Below are positions 53,572 to 63,668 of a stretch of 64,000 nucleotides of DNA, piece by piece. The notes beneath the pieces were generated by a model. It saw nothing but the letters and a program-made list of their open reading frames with translations, was not told the DNA's origin and did no database searches. Origin of the DNA: JALZMG01 sp963844175 (GTDB taxonomy: Bacteria; Actinomycetota; Acidimicrobiia; Acidimicrobiales; Ilumatobacteraceae); assembly GCA_963844175.1 (NCBI GenBank), contig CAWJNE010000012.1, forward strand, positions 62,001-126,000. Direction: 5' to 3'. Positions within the stretch are counted from its first letter, which is position 1. Each line of letters begins with the position of its first letter. A program made the position numbers and the translations under genes.

Positions 53572-54798
53572 TCAGTCGCGGATGGTCTTGCGGATCTCGA
53601 CGATCTTCTCGGTGGCGTGGTTGGCGTCGGCGCCCTGCGTCTCCAGCAGCGCTCGACGATCGCGCGCCGCCTCGCGCTCGGCGCGCGTCGTGTCGGCCTT
53701 GGCGATCGCCGCCTCGACGCCGTGCTCGTCGATGAACTCGGCCCACTCGACCAGCGCTGACACCATCTCGTCCTCCGGCACGACGGCGATGTTGCGCCCC
53801 TTCACGAAGAGGTGGCCGCGGTGGTTGCCGGCGGCGATGCCGAGGTCGGCCTCGCGGGCCTCGCCGGGTCCGTTGACGACACATCCCATCACGGCGACCT
53901 GGAGGGGCAGCTCCTTCTCCCCGAAGGCCTCCATCGCCCGGTTGGCCACATCGATCACGTCGATCTCGGCTCGCCCACACGACGGGCAGGCGATCAGATC
54001 GACGTTCTTGCGCTCCCGCAGGCCCAGTGCCTCGAGCAGCTGCCGCCCCGCCCGCGCCTCCTCGACCGGATCGGCGGTGAGCGAGAAGCGGATCGTGTCG
54101 CCGATGCCCTCGAGCAGCAGCGTGGAGATCCCGGCCGTCGCCTTGACCAGCCCGGCCGGCGGCGGACCCGCTTCCGTGACCCCCAGGTGCAGCGGGTGGT
54201 CGGTCACCTCCGAGAGCTGCCGGTAGGCCTCGACCATCAACGGCACGCTCGACGCCTTGACCGAGATCTTGACCAGGTCGAAGTCGACCTCGTGGAAGTA
54301 CGCCAGCTCCTGCTGGGCCGACTCGACCATCGCTTCCGGCGTGACGCCTCCGTGCTTGTCGTACAGCGCCGGATCCAGCGATCCGGCGTTGACGCCGATG
54401 CGGATCGGCACCTGGCGGTCGCGGCACTCACCGGCCACGGCCTTGATCTGGTCGGGCTTGCGGATGTTGCCCGGGTTGAGGCGCAGCCCCTGCACACCAG
54501 CCTCGAGGGCGGCGAGCGCCATCCGGTACTGGTGGTGGATGTCGGCGATGATCGGCACCGGTGAGCGGGGCACGATCTGGGCCAACCCCTCGGCCGCCTC
54601 GGCCTCGTTGCACGTGCAACGGACGATGTCGCACCCGGCGGCGGCCAAGCCGTAGATCTGCTGCAGCGTGCCCTCGACGTCGGCCGTCTTCGTGATCGTC
54701 ATCGACTGGACGGTCACCGGGGCGTCGCCGCCGACGGCCACCGCACCGACGTGGATCTGGCGCGTCGGGCGTCGTGCCGTGACCGAGCCCGTCTGCAT
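53572..54798 (-). CDS. ispG: 4-hydroxy-3-methylbut-2-en-1-yl diphosphate synthase
   Basis: The 408-residue protein has APVTVQSMTITKTADVEGTL, RCTCNEAEAAEGL, PIIADIHHQYRMALAAL and GLRLNPGNIRKPDQI in the TIM-barrel half, and the iron-sulfur cluster segments CPSCGRAEID and VMGCVVNGPGEA, so it is IspG (GcpE), the MEP-pathway enzyme making HMBPP from MEcPP with a 4Fe-4S cluster. The start at 54798 shares one base with the rseP stop (TGATG). Its place after dxr and rseP is the usual actinobacterial order. Confidence 0.96.
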   Translation of the reverse strand: MQTGSVTARRPTRQIHVGAVAVGGDAPVTVQSMTITKTADVEGTLQQIYGLAAAGCDIVRCTCNEAEAAEGLAQIVPRSPVPIIADIHHQYRMALAALEAGVQGLRLNPGNIRKPDQIKAVAGECRDRQVPIRIGVNAGSLDPALYDKHGGVTPEAMVESAQQELAYFHEVDFDLVKISVKASSVPLMVEAYRQLSEVTDHPLHLGVTEAGPPPAGLVKATAGISTLLLEGIGDTIRFSLTADPVEEARAGRQLLEALGLRERKNVDLIACPSCGRAEIDVIDVANRAMEAFGEKELPLQVAVMGCVVNGPGEAREADLGIAAGNHRGHLFVKGRNIAVVPEDEMVSALVEWAEFIDEHGVEAAIAKADTTRAEREAARDRRALLETQGADANHATEKIVEIRKTIRD

Positions 54799-56087
54799 CA
54801 GAGCGGACGGACGAACTCGAGGTACAGCCCGGACACGAAGACGAACAGCAGCACCATGATGACGCCCATCGCGACCGGCATCAGCTTCGACACGTCGGCG
54901 AAGTAACGCCGGCCGTTGCGCTCGCGCAAGCGCTCGTACGTGGCCACGGCGGCGTGCCCACCGTCGAGCGGCAGCAGCGGGAACATGTTGAAGACGCCGA
55001 CGAAGACGTTCAGCGCGGCCAGGACGTAGAGGATGCCCATCAGGCCCTGCTCGTCCCCGATATCGCCGCTGACCTGCGTGATCCCGACCACGGTGACCGG
55101 CCGGGTCGCCAGGTCCTCGCTCTCGCCGGTGAGGTGCTCGTAGATGTTCACCGGGTTGAACACCTGGACGATGCCCTTCGTCGATTCCCAGGCCGTTGGG
55201 AACAGTTCGGTGACGCTGGACACGGCGGCATCGCCGATCGACATCTCCTGCCACTCGGAAACGTTCCGGCTGCTCACGCCGAGGAAGGCCTGGCCGAAGG
55301 TGGCGCTGTTCTCGTCGGCGTTGGCTCCGAGACCCACCGGGACGGTCAGCGCCTCGTCACCGCGCTGGACCTGCACGTCGACGGTGGTCCCCGGCTCGTA
55401 CGAGCGGACGATGGTGCCGAGGTCGTCCGGCCCGTCGATGGCGCGGCCATCGATGGCCAGGATCACGTCCCCGGTCTGGATGCCGGCGTCGGCAGCGGGA
55501 CCGTTCGGCGTCGGCGCGTTCACCTCGGCCCCCGGCAGCTCGGCGACCTGGCCGCGCACCGAGAACACGATGAACAGCAGCACGATGGCGATCAGCATGT
55601 GCATCAACGAGCCGGCGGTGATGACCAGCATCCGCTTGGGGTAGCTCTGCTGCCGGTAGGTGCGAGCCTCATCCTCGGCCGGCACCTCGTCCATGTTGCT
55701 CATGCCGATGATCCGCACGTACGCGCCGAGCGGGAGGGCGCGCACGCCGTACTCCGTCTCGCCGCGCCGGAAGCTCCACAACCGGGGCCCGAACCCGAGG
55801 AAGAACTGCGTGGCCTTCATCCCCGTCAGCCGGGCGGTGACGAAGTGCCCGGTCTCGTGGAGGAACACCGAGACGATGATCCCGACGACGAAGATGAACA
55901 TCCAGATGTTGGCGACGGCCAGCCACGCCAGGAGGCCGAGGATGGCGAGCCCGGCGATCAGCCCGGCCGGACCAGCGCTCGGCTCCTGCTCGGTGTCGGG
56001 CCGCGCGTCGGCCGAACCACCCGACACGACCTCGCGCCCGAAGCGCTGGTAGCGGCCGGTCTCCTCGATCTGCTCGCTGGTCTTCAC
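54798..56087 (-). CDS. rseP: Site-2-type intramembrane protease with PDZ domain (RseP/M50B)
   Basis: The 429-residue protein has a hydrophilic start, helices in about 43-80, the zinc motif HETGH (HExxH) in SVFLHETGHFVTARLTG, a PDZ segment near residues 195-255 (PAADAGIQTGDVILAIDGR), and the C-terminal LDGGH motif in MFPLLPLDGGHA. It cleaves regulatory proteins such as anti-sigma factors inside the membrane. It starts with GTG overlapping the dxr stop by four bases, and overlaps ispG at the other end. A long N-terminal tail (about 40 residues) is unusual. Confidence 0.93.
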   Translation of the reverse strand: MKTSEQIEETGRYQRFGREVVSGGSADARPDTEQEPSAGPAGLIAGLAILGLLAWLAVANIWMFIFVVGIIVSVFLHETGHFVTARLTGMKATQFFLGFGPRLWSFRRGETEYGVRALPLGAYVRIIGMSNMDEVPAEDEARTYRQQSYPKRMLVITAGSLMHMLIAIVLLFIVFSVRGQVAELPGAEVNAPTPNGPAADAGIQTGDVILAIDGRAIDGPDDLGTIVRSYEPGTTVDVQVQRGDEALTVPVGLGANADENSATFGQAFLGVSSRNVSEWQEMSIGDAAVSSVTELFPTAWESTKGIVQVFNPVNIYEHLTGESEDLATRPVTVVGITQVSGDIGDEQGLMGILYVLAALNVFVGVFNMFPLLPLDGGHAAVATYERLRERNGRRYFADVSKLMPVAMGVIMVLLFVFVSGLYLEFVRPL

Positions 56088-57232
56088 CGGTCCAGTACGT
56101 CCTCGATCAGCTCGGAGGCGACGGCGCGCGCCGCCCGATCGGCCTCGACCACGTCGTCGACGGTCTTCGGCACCCCTAGATCATGCCGGTCGAGGGCGGC
56201 CGCGCACACGTCAGCGATCTGTTCCCACCTGATCCTTGCCTCGAGGAACGCCTCGACGGCGACCTCGTTGGCGGCGCTCAGCCAGGCCGGAGCGCTGCCC
56301 CCGATGCGCCCGGCGGCGTAGGCCAGCGCCAGGCAGCGGAACGTGTCGAGGTCCGGCGCCTCGAAGTCGAGCCGGCCCAGCACCTGCCAGTCGATGGCGC
56401 CGAACGCCGTCCCGATGCGCTCGGGGAAGGCGAGGGCGTAGCCGATCGGCAGGCGCATGTCGGGGTTGCTGAGCTGGGCGATGGTCGAGCCGTCGCTCCA
56501 CTCGACCATCGAGTGGATGATCGACTGCGGGTGCACGACCACCTCGATGCGGTCGTAGTCGACGCCGAACAGCTCGTGGGCCTCGATGACCTCCAGGCCC
56601 TTGTTCATCAACGTGCTCGAGTCGATCGTGATCTTCGGACCCATCGACCACGTCGGATGGGCCAGGGCGTCCTCGACCGTGACCGCCGCCAGCTGGTCGG
56701 CCGAGCGACCACGGAACGGTCCGCCGCTCGCCGTGAGCAGCAGGCGGCGGACCTCACGGTCGGGGGCCGCCGACGTGCGCAAGCACTGGTGGATGGCGCA
56801 GTGCTCGCTGTCGACGGGCACCAGCTCGGCCCCGGGGGTGGCCCGCAGCGGCTGCACCACCGGACCGGCGGCGATCAGGCTCTCCTTGTTCGCCAGGCCC
56901 AACCGCTTGCCGGCGGCCAGCGTGGCGACGGTGACCGGGAGCCCGGCGAAGCCGACCACCCCGTTGACGACCACGTCCGCGGCCTCGACGAGGTCGGCCA
57001 GGTCGTCGAGCACCGTGACCTCGGGCAACGCGGCGGCCAGCTCGGCCCGCCGCGCCGGGTCGCCGACGGCGACGTACGCCGGACGGTGCCGGCGGGCCTG
57101 TTCGATGAGCACGTCCACGGACGACCCGACGCCCAGCCCGACGACGTCGTAGCGATCGGGCTCGGCGTCGATGACCTCGAGCGTCTGGCGCCCGATCGAG
57201 CCGGACGAACCGGCGATGGCGACCTTCGTCAG
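56084..57232 (-). CDS. dxr: 1-deoxy-D-xylulose 5-phosphate reductoisomerase
   Basis: The protein is IspC/Dxr: NADPH motif GSSGSIG (residues 8-14), NKESLIAAGPVV, VDSEHCAIHQCL and LLLTASGGPFRG, and MGPKITIDSSTLMNKGLEVIEA. The first in-frame ATG/GTG/TTG is the GTG at 57118, which would delete the NADPH loop, so I place the start at CTG 57232, five bases after GAGGGAG and giving 382 residues, normal for the family. There is no ATG, GTG or TTG between 57232 and the cdsA stop. It makes MEP from DXP; rseP overlaps by four bases. Confidence 0.9.
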   Translation of the reverse strand: MTKVAIAGSSGSIGRQTLEVIDAEPDRYDVVGLGVGSSVDVLIEQARRHRPAYVAVGDPARRAELAAALPEVTVLDDLADLVEAADVVVNGVVGFAGLPVTVATLAAGKRLGLANKESLIAAGPVVQPLRATPGAELVPVDSEHCAIHQCLRTSAAPDREVRRLLLTASGGPFRGRSADQLAAVTVEDALAHPTWSMGPKITIDSSTLMNKGLEVIEAHELFGVDYDRIEVVVHPQSIIHSMVEWSDGSTIAQLSNPDMRLPIGYALAFPERIGTAFGAIDWQVLGRLDFEAPDLDTFRCLALAYAAGRIGGSAPAWLSAANEVAVEAFLEARIRWEQIADVCAAALDRHDLGVPKTVDDVVEADRAARAVASELIEDVLDR

Positions 57233-57242
57233 GTCGGCTCCC

Positions 57243-58664
57243 TCATCGCGTCCAGGGCTCGAGGATCCCCAACATGTAGTACGCCACGGGGAGCACGAAC
57301 AGGAACGAGTCGAACCGGTCGAGCACGCCGCCGTGGCCGGCGAGCACCGTCCCGAAGTCCTTCACGTCGAGGTTCCGCTTGAACATGCTCTCGACGAAGT
57401 CGCCGAGCGGAGCGAGGACGGCGATGATCGCCGCCAGGATCAGCAGGTCGCGCGTCGTCCACGTGTCGCTGCGGTCGCTGAGGCCGACCACGAACAGGAC
57501 GAGGAACGTGAGGAACGTCCCGCCGATCAACCCTTCGACGGTCTTGCCGGGGCTGATCCACTCGCGCACCGGCGTCTTGCCGATCGCCGAACCCACGAGG
57601 AGCGCGCCGATGTCGTTGGCCACGACGCCGATGACGATCAGGAACAGGGTGTCGGTGCCGATCGTGTTGCCGCCGGCGTTGTCGATGCGCACGATCAGCG
57701 TGGCGAACGAGCCGAGCAGCCCGATCCACACGATGCCCATCGTCGTGACGGCCATGTTCGGCAGCGGGCCCGCTTCGACGCCGGAGGCGCCGATGAACCC
57801 GATGGCGGCGGCCATGAAACCGAACGCCATGACCAGCGGGAGGTACTGGTCGCCCACCCAGTAGGCGACGAGCGGCGCCGAGATGCACGCCGCCAGCGCC
57901 GGGGCGACAGCCGGGCGGTAGCCCTTCTCGGTGACCTTGCCGAGGTACTCGAACGCGGCGATGGCGAGGATCGCCGTGACGAGGGCGGCGACGGCCGCCG
58001 GGCGCCAGAGGATGGCGCCGACGAAGAGCGCCGCCATCACGAGCCCGGCGATGATCGCTGCCGGCAGGTTTCGACCGCCGTCGCCGGCGCCGGCCGACGT
58101 GCGGGCCGGACCAGCGGGACGGCCTGAGCGTTGCTGCGCCGAACGGCGCCGCGACGGCGTCGCCCCGGGAGGCGGCCGGCGCGGGGTTCCACCCGGATCG
58201 GTGCCGATCGTGATCCGCCCCGGCTCGCGCGGTGGCGGCGGGGGGATCGGCGGTAGTTCGCCCGAGGGGTCGCGCGACGTCGGGGTCGACAGGTCGTCGG
58301 CGTACACCTGGCCGGTCGGGTCCGCGCCGTAGCCGGCGCTCGGGTCGGCCGCCGGTTCCGCCACGTCGTCGCGCCAGACGGGCGACTCGGTCGTGAACGA
58401 GGACCAGACGTCGATGTCGTCGTCCTCGTCATCCGTCGCCGACGCCGCGGGGGCGACGCGCGGGACCTCCCCCGTTGGCGGGTCGGTCCAGTGCGGCAAC
58501 GGACCGGTGTCGTTGGGTCCGAAGCTCAGCCGACGCTCGCTCCCCGACTCGTCGGCCGGGCGCTCCATCCCGCCGGTCTCGTCGTCGTCGGGGAACAGCG
58601 GACCGCCGAACTCGCCGGTGTCATCGCGCTCACGGCGCCGCCGGCGCCACATGTCGTCGCTCAT
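57243..58664 (-). CDS. cdsA: Phosphatidate cytidylyltransferase with long disordered N-terminus
   Basis: The 473-residue protein has a 190-residue N-terminal extension that is acidic, Pro- and Arg-rich and low in complexity, then seven or eight helices from about residue 199. The C-terminal signature of CDP-diglyceride synthases is seen in SPGKTVEGLIGGTF, APLGDFVESMFKRNLDVKDF and GHGGVLDRFDS. It makes CDP-diacylglycerol from phosphatidate and CTP for phospholipid synthesis. Normal length is about 280. Gene order between frr and dxr is the usual one. ATG is 51 bases from frr. Confidence 0.92.
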   Translation of the reverse strand: MSDDMWRRRRRERDDTGEFGGPLFPDDDETGGMERPADESGSERRLSFGPNDTGPLPHWTDPPTGEVPRVAPAASATDDEDDDIDVWSSFTTESPVWRDDVAEPAADPSAGYGADPTGQVYADDLSTPTSRDPSGELPPIPPPPPREPGRITIGTDPGGTPRRPPPGATPSRRRSAQQRSGRPAGPARTSAGAGDGGRNLPAAIIAGLVMAALFVGAILWRPAAVAALVTAILAIAAFEYLGKVTEKGYRPAVAPALAACISAPLVAYWVGDQYLPLVMAFGFMAAAIGFIGASGVEAGPLPNMAVTTMGIVWIGLLGSFATLIVRIDNAGGNTIGTDTLFLIVIGVVANDIGALLVGSAIGKTPVREWISPGKTVEGLIGGTFLTFLVLFVVGLSDRSDTWTTRDLLILAAIIAVLAPLGDFVESMFKRNLDVKDFGTVLAGHGGVLDRFDSFLFVLPVAYYMLGILEPWTR

Positions 58665-58715
58665 TGGACCTTCCTTACTGTCCGCTCGGGCTGCTGGCCC
58701 ACGTCTGGCCGTCCA

Positions 58716-59273
58716 TCACACCTCGAGCAGCTCGGTCTCCTTGCGACCGAGTGCGGCGTCGATCTTGTCGACGTGTTCGTGGGTGATCTTCTCCAGCTCC
58801 TTCTCGGCCCGCTCCAGATCATCGGCGGACATCTCGCCGGCTCGTTCGGAGACCTCGAGGTGCTTCCGGGCGTCCCGCCGCAGGTTGCGCACGGCGACCC
58901 GGCCGTCCTCGGCCATGTGCTTGACGACCTTGACGTACTCCTTGCGCCGCTCCTCGGTGAGCGGGGGAAACGAGAGGCGGATGACGGTGCCGTCGTTGCT
59001 CGGGTTGATGCCGAGATCGGAGTCGCGGATCGCCTTCTCGATGTTGGCCAGCGCGGTGCGATCGTGGGGGCGCACGATGAGCTGGCGGGCCTCCGGCACC
59101 TGGATGCCGGCGAGCTGCTGCAGGGGCACCGGAGCGCCGTAGTACTCGACGTTCAGCTTCTCGATCAGGGCCGGCGCCGCACGGCCCGTGCGCACGCTCT
59201 GGAACTGGGCCTGGACGTGTTCGACAGCCTTGTCCATCTTGTCGATGGCATCGATCAAGGTCTCTTCGATCAC
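58716..59273 (-). CDS. frr: Ribosome recycling factor
   Basis: The 185-residue protein is standard RRF: VIEETLIDAIDKMDKAVEHV, QFQSVRTGRAAPALIEKLNV, YYGAPVPLQQLAGIQVPEAR, AIRDSDLGINPSNDGTVIRL and RREARK-like RRDARKHLEV. It splits post-termination ribosomes together with EF-G. The start is the GTG at 59273; the longer open frame upstream is shadow sequence. It is placed between pyrH and cdsA, as in many bacteria. Confidence 0.96.
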   Translation of the reverse strand: MIEETLIDAIDKMDKAVEHVQAQFQSVRTGRAAPALIEKLNVEYYGAPVPLQQLAGIQVPEARQLIVRPHDRTALANIEKAIRDSDLGINPSNDGTVIRLSFPPLTEERRKEYVKVVKHMAEDGRVAVRNLRRDARKHLEVSERAGEMSADDLERAEKELEKITHEHVDKIDAALGRKETELLEV

Positions 59274-59340
59274 CCGCGCAGCGTAACCCGGCGTGCGGCG
59301 AGGGCTCGGCCTCCCCCCGGCCCGTGCTGCCGCTCGGCGG

Positions 59341-60063
59341 CTACCTGACGATGGTCCCCACGCGGGCGCCCTCGAGGATCGCCCGCAGCGACCCCGGTCG
59401 GGACATGTCGAACACCACGATCGGGATCTTGTTGTCACGGCAGAACGCCACGGCGGTGTGGTCCATGACCCGGAGGTCCTTGGTCATCACGTCGAGGTAG
59501 CCGATCTCGTCGTACTTGGTGGCCGTCGGGGTGGTGCGCGGGTCGGCGTCGTACACGCCGTCGACCCCGGAGTGGGTGCCCTTGACCAGCGCTTCGGCAT
59601 CGAGTTCGGCGCAGCGCAGGGCCGCCGCCGTGTCGGTGGTGAAGAAGGGGTTGCCCGTGCCGGCGGCGAAGATCACGACCCGCCCCTTCTCCAGGTGGCG
59701 CACGGCCCGGCGGCGGATGTAGGGCTCGGCGATCCGCGGCATCTCGATCGCCGACTGCACCCTGGTCGGCTGGCCGAGCCGCTCCAGCGCGTCCTGCAGG
59801 GCCAGGGCGTTCATCACCGTGCCGAGCATGCCGATGTGGTCCGACTGGGTGGCGTCCATTCCGGCCATCTGGCCCGTCCGGCCGCGCCAGAAGTTGCCGC
59901 CGCCGACGACCACGGCGACGTCGACGTCGAGGCCCTGGCGGAGGTCGATGATGTCGTGGGCGGTGTTGTCCAGCGTGGCGGCGTCCAGCCCGTTGCCCGT
60001 CGGCCCGGCCAGCGCCTCGCCCGACGGCTTGAAGACGATCCGGCGCCAGCGCGGGTCGGCCAC
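59341..60063 (-). CDS. pyrH: UMP kinase
   Basis: The 240-residue protein has the amino-acid-kinase fold of bacterial UMP kinase: IVFKPSGEALAG, VVVGGGNFWRGR, IGMLGTVMNALALQDALERL, VIFAAGTGNPFFTTDTAAAL, GVYDADPRTTP and the C-terminal VFDMSRPGSLRAIL. It phosphorylates UMP to UDP. The GTG at 60063 lies five bases after the tsf stop, so the two genes are co-transcribed. The usual lysine reads FKPSGEA (KxSGE) rather than the more common LKLSGEA. Confidence 0.96.
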   Translation of the reverse strand: MADPRWRRIVFKPSGEALAGPTGNGLDAATLDNTAHDIIDLRQGLDVDVAVVVGGGNFWRGRTGQMAGMDATQSDHIGMLGTVMNALALQDALERLGQPTRVQSAIEMPRIAEPYIRRRAVRHLEKGRVVIFAAGTGNPFFTTDTAAALRCAELDAEALVKGTHSGVDGVYDADPRTTPTATKYDEIGYLDVMTKDLRVMDHTAVAFCRDNKIPIVVFDMSRPGSLRAILEGARVGTIVR

Positions 60064-60067
60064 CTGG

Positions 60068-60856
60068 TCAGCCGATCTCGACCTGGGCGAAGTCGACCAC
60101 GCGCGCCCCGCCGAGCAGCTGGCTGATCGTCTGCTTGTCGTCCTTGGCGTAGGGCTGGTCGAGCAGGGCGACGGACTTGAAGAAGCCACCCATCCGACCC
60201 TCGACGATCTTCGGCAGCGCCTGCTCGGGCTTGCCCTCGTTGCGGCTGATCGCCTCCAGCGTCTGGCGCTCGGACTCCACCACCTCGGCGGGCACGTCCT
60301 CGCGCGAGAGGTACTTCGGCCGGGCGAAGGCGATGTGCACCGCCACGTCGTGGGCGAGGGCGGGCTCGCCGTCCTGCACGACGACCAGTACGCCGTTGAC
60401 ACCTCGACCACCCTGGATGTGCAGGTAGCTGTCGATCACTTGACCGTCCTGCGCTTCCAGCCGGACGACGCGACCGATCTCGATCTTCTCCTTGAGCGTG
60501 ATCTTGAGGTCCTCCAGGCGATCCTGGCGCTCCCCCGCGGCCTCGGTCCCCTTGCTGGCGACCAGGTGGGCCAGCTCCTGGGCCTCGCGCTTGAAGTGCT
60601 CGGAGCTGGCGACGAAGTCGGTCTCGCTCTTCAGCTCGACCATCGCACCGACGCCATCCGCCACGACGAGGGCCACGACACCCTGCGTGTTCTCCCGGTC
60701 ATCGCGCTTGGCGCTGGCGGCCAGCCCCTGCTCCCGCAGCCACTGCTTGGCCGCCTCGACGTCGCCGTCGTAGTTCTCGAGGGCGCGCTTGGCATCCATC
60801 ATGCCGGCGCCGGTCTCCTTGCGCAGGGCCTGTACGTCCTTGGCGGTGAACGCCAT
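60068..60856 (-). CDS. tsf: Elongation factor Ts
   Basis: The 262-residue protein has the EF-Ts N-terminal module AFTAKDVQALRKETGAGMMD, the KRALENYDGDVEAAKQWL helix, VELKSETDFVAS and core repeats with YLHIQGGRGVNGVLVVV. It exchanges nucleotide on EF-Tu. It starts with ATG and lies 63 bases after rpsB, the usual partner. Confidence 0.97.
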   Translation of the reverse strand: MAFTAKDVQALRKETGAGMMDAKRALENYDGDVEAAKQWLREQGLAASAKRDDRENTQGVVALVVADGVGAMVELKSETDFVASSEHFKREAQELAHLVASKGTEAAGERQDRLEDLKITLKEKIEIGRVVRLEAQDGQVIDSYLHIQGGRGVNGVLVVVQDGEPALAHDVAVHIAFARPKYLSREDVPAEVVESERQTLEAISRNEGKPEQALPKIVEGRMGGFFKSVALLDQPYAKDDKQTISQLLGGARVVDFAQVEIG

Positions 60857-60919
60857 CGTGGTCTCGAATCCTCTGTGTGTCGGGCGGGTGGGGGTTTGCT
60901 TCGGGTGCTCGCCTCGCCG

Positions 60920-62044
<1,125 letters not shown>

Positions 62045-62224
62045 GGGATCGCTCCTTTGCGGTTGAGAGACCCGTACACCGGCGCCGTGGAGGTCACGGC
62101 GACCGCAGGTGGTGGCGGGGGTGTTGCGTTGTACGACCACCGGACGATGGCCGGTCGACGAGTGTACCGCCACGACCTGCGACGACCGCCGGTCTGACCA
62201 TCGCCGCTCGCCACGTCCCTGCGA

Positions 62225-62259
62225 TGAGCGGTGAGGGGAACCAGTCCCCTCGCCGCTCA
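62225..62259. terminator. Family A palindrome at the M23 gene end
   Basis: Arms TGAGCGGTGAGGGGA (62225-62239) and a near-perfect complement (62245-62259, one mismatch) enclose five bases. The stop codon of the M23 gene is inside the right arm, and tandem CGCTCAC units follow. It probably ends M23 transcription before the rpsB promoter. Confidence 0.6.
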
Positions 62260-62793
62260 CCGCTCACCGCTCACCGCGACGGCGGACGCGCCGCCTCCCG
62301 GGCAGCGCCAGCGCGGCGGTGGCGGTGGGCGGGCGGCGGTGCCGTCCGTCGGGAGCAATCGCCACCGCTCGACCAACCGCCCGAGCAGGGGCGCGGGATC
62401 GATGTACTGCTCACCACGGCGCAGCCCGAAGTACAGCCCGTCACCCGCTCGGCCGACCACCGCCCCGGCGACGACGCGCTCCCCCACGGTCAGCCCGCTC
62501 GCCGTCAGCCGGCCGTACGTCGCCCGCAGCCCGTCGCCGTGGTCGATGACCAGGTACGTCGTGCCGGCGACGGCGCCGTTGAACGTGACCGCGCCGCCGG
62601 CGGCCGCCCGCACCGGCGTGCCCGGCGCCACGCCGTACTCCAACCCCCGGTTGCCCGGGCACCACGGGCACCACGGATCCCGGAACGGATCGACGACCGG
62701 CGCCGAGACCGGTGGCACCAGGCATCCCGCCGGCGGGGCCGGCGGCGGCACGCCCCCGAGCATCGACGCGACCAGCAGCGCAGCCACGAACAC
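62257..62793 (-). CDS. LytM/M23-fold secreted protein lacking metal ligands
   Basis: The 178-residue protein has a signal-like N-terminus, short Cys-containing linker, and an M23-type beta-domain (GLEYGVAPGTPVRAAAGGAV ... LRATYGRL ... GLYFGLR). Compared with active endopeptidases every zinc or catalytic position differs: Asn48 and Glu52 for the HxxxD pair, Arg95 for the His of YGHL, Tyr121 for the His of LHFGLR. It is therefore likely a pseudoenzyme that may activate another amidase. GGAGGAGGT precedes the GTG start. The end overlaps a family A palindrome. Confidence 0.8.
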   Translation of the reverse strand: MFVAALLVASMLGGVPPPAPPAGCLVPPVSAPVVDPFRDPWCPWCPGNRGLEYGVAPGTPVRAAAGGAVTFNGAVAGTTYLVIDHGDGLRATYGRLTASGLTVGERVVAGAVVGRAGDGLYFGLRRGEQYIDPAPLLGRLVERWRLLPTDGTAARPPPPPRWRCPGGGASAVAVSGER

Positions 62794-62906
62794 GACTCAC
62801 ACCTCCTCCATCGTCGGATCACGGCGACCGCCCGGTCGCGAGGCACCCCTGCACGAGGCCGCCCGCCGACCGGCCCGGGCTCGCCCCGGCATCTGCGCCG
62901 GGAGGG

Positions 62907-63668
62907 TCAGGCCACGCCGGCGGCCGACAGCCGGGCCCGCAGGTGGAGCACCGACTTGCTGTGCAGCTGCGGCACTCGGCTCTCGCTGACCCCGAGCACG
63001 CGGCTGATCTGGGCCAACGTCAGCCCCTCGTCGTAGTAGAGCGAGAGCACCAGCTTCTCTCGCTCCGGCAGCTTGTCGATCTCCGCCCGCATCAGCTGAC
63101 GGACCTCGCGCTCCTCGACGACCGTCGACGGCACGATCGGCACCTCGCCGCTGAGGGCCCGCGGCTCGGCGCCGGCGTCGAGGGCTCGCTCCAGCGGCCC
63201 GACCGTGGTCGAGGCGATCGCCGACAGCCATTGGCCGAGCCGCTCACGATCGATGCCGAGCTCGTCGGCCAGCTCATCGTCGCTCGGACCGCGCCCGTGC
63301 AGGGCCTCGAACGACGTCATCGCCCGCTCGACCTCTCGTGCTCGGGACCGCACCGACCGCGGCACCCAGTCCAGCTCACGCAACCCGTCGTAGATCGCCC
63401 CACGGATGCGGGGAGTGGCGAACGTCTCGAACTTGACCCCGCGCTGGGGATCGAACCGCTCGAGGGCATCGATCAGCCCGAGCACGCCCGAGCTGACGAG
63501 GTCCGCCGGATCGACGCTGGCCGGCAGTCCGGCACCGACGCGACCGGCGACGAACTTGACCAGCGGCGCATAGGACACGATGAGGTGGTCGCGAGCCGAC
63601 GAGCTGCGCTGGCGGACCCAGCGCTCCCACTGCCGCGCCAGGTACGGGTCGACGTCGACGATCGTCAT
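62907..63668 (-). CDS. whiG: Sigma factor of the FliA/WhiG family
   Basis: The 253-residue sigma-70 family protein has region 2 (DHLIVSYAPLVKFVAGRVGA, DLVSSGVLGLIDALERFDPQ, VKFETFATPRIRGAIYDGLR), region 3 (RAREVERAMTSFEALHGRGP, DDELADELGI) and region 4 helix-turn-helix (LVLSLYYDEGLTLAQISRVL, GVSESRVPQL). Its layout is that of WhiG/FliA, which in actinobacteria controls sporulation or motility. ATG at 63668 overlaps the xerC-like stop by four bases, and the M23 gene lies downstream. Function here is not proven because no flagellar or spore genes are visible. Confidence 0.9.
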   Translation of the reverse strand: MTIVDVDPYLARQWERWVRQRSSSARDHLIVSYAPLVKFVAGRVGAGLPASVDPADLVSSGVLGLIDALERFDPQRGVKFETFATPRIRGAIYDGLRELDWVPRSVRSRAREVERAMTSFEALHGRGPSDDELADELGIDRERLGQWLSAIASTTVGPLERALDAGAEPRALSGEVPIVPSTVVEEREVRQLMRAEIDKLPEREKLVLSLYYDEGLTLAQISRVLGVSESRVPQLHSKSVLHLRARLSAAGVA

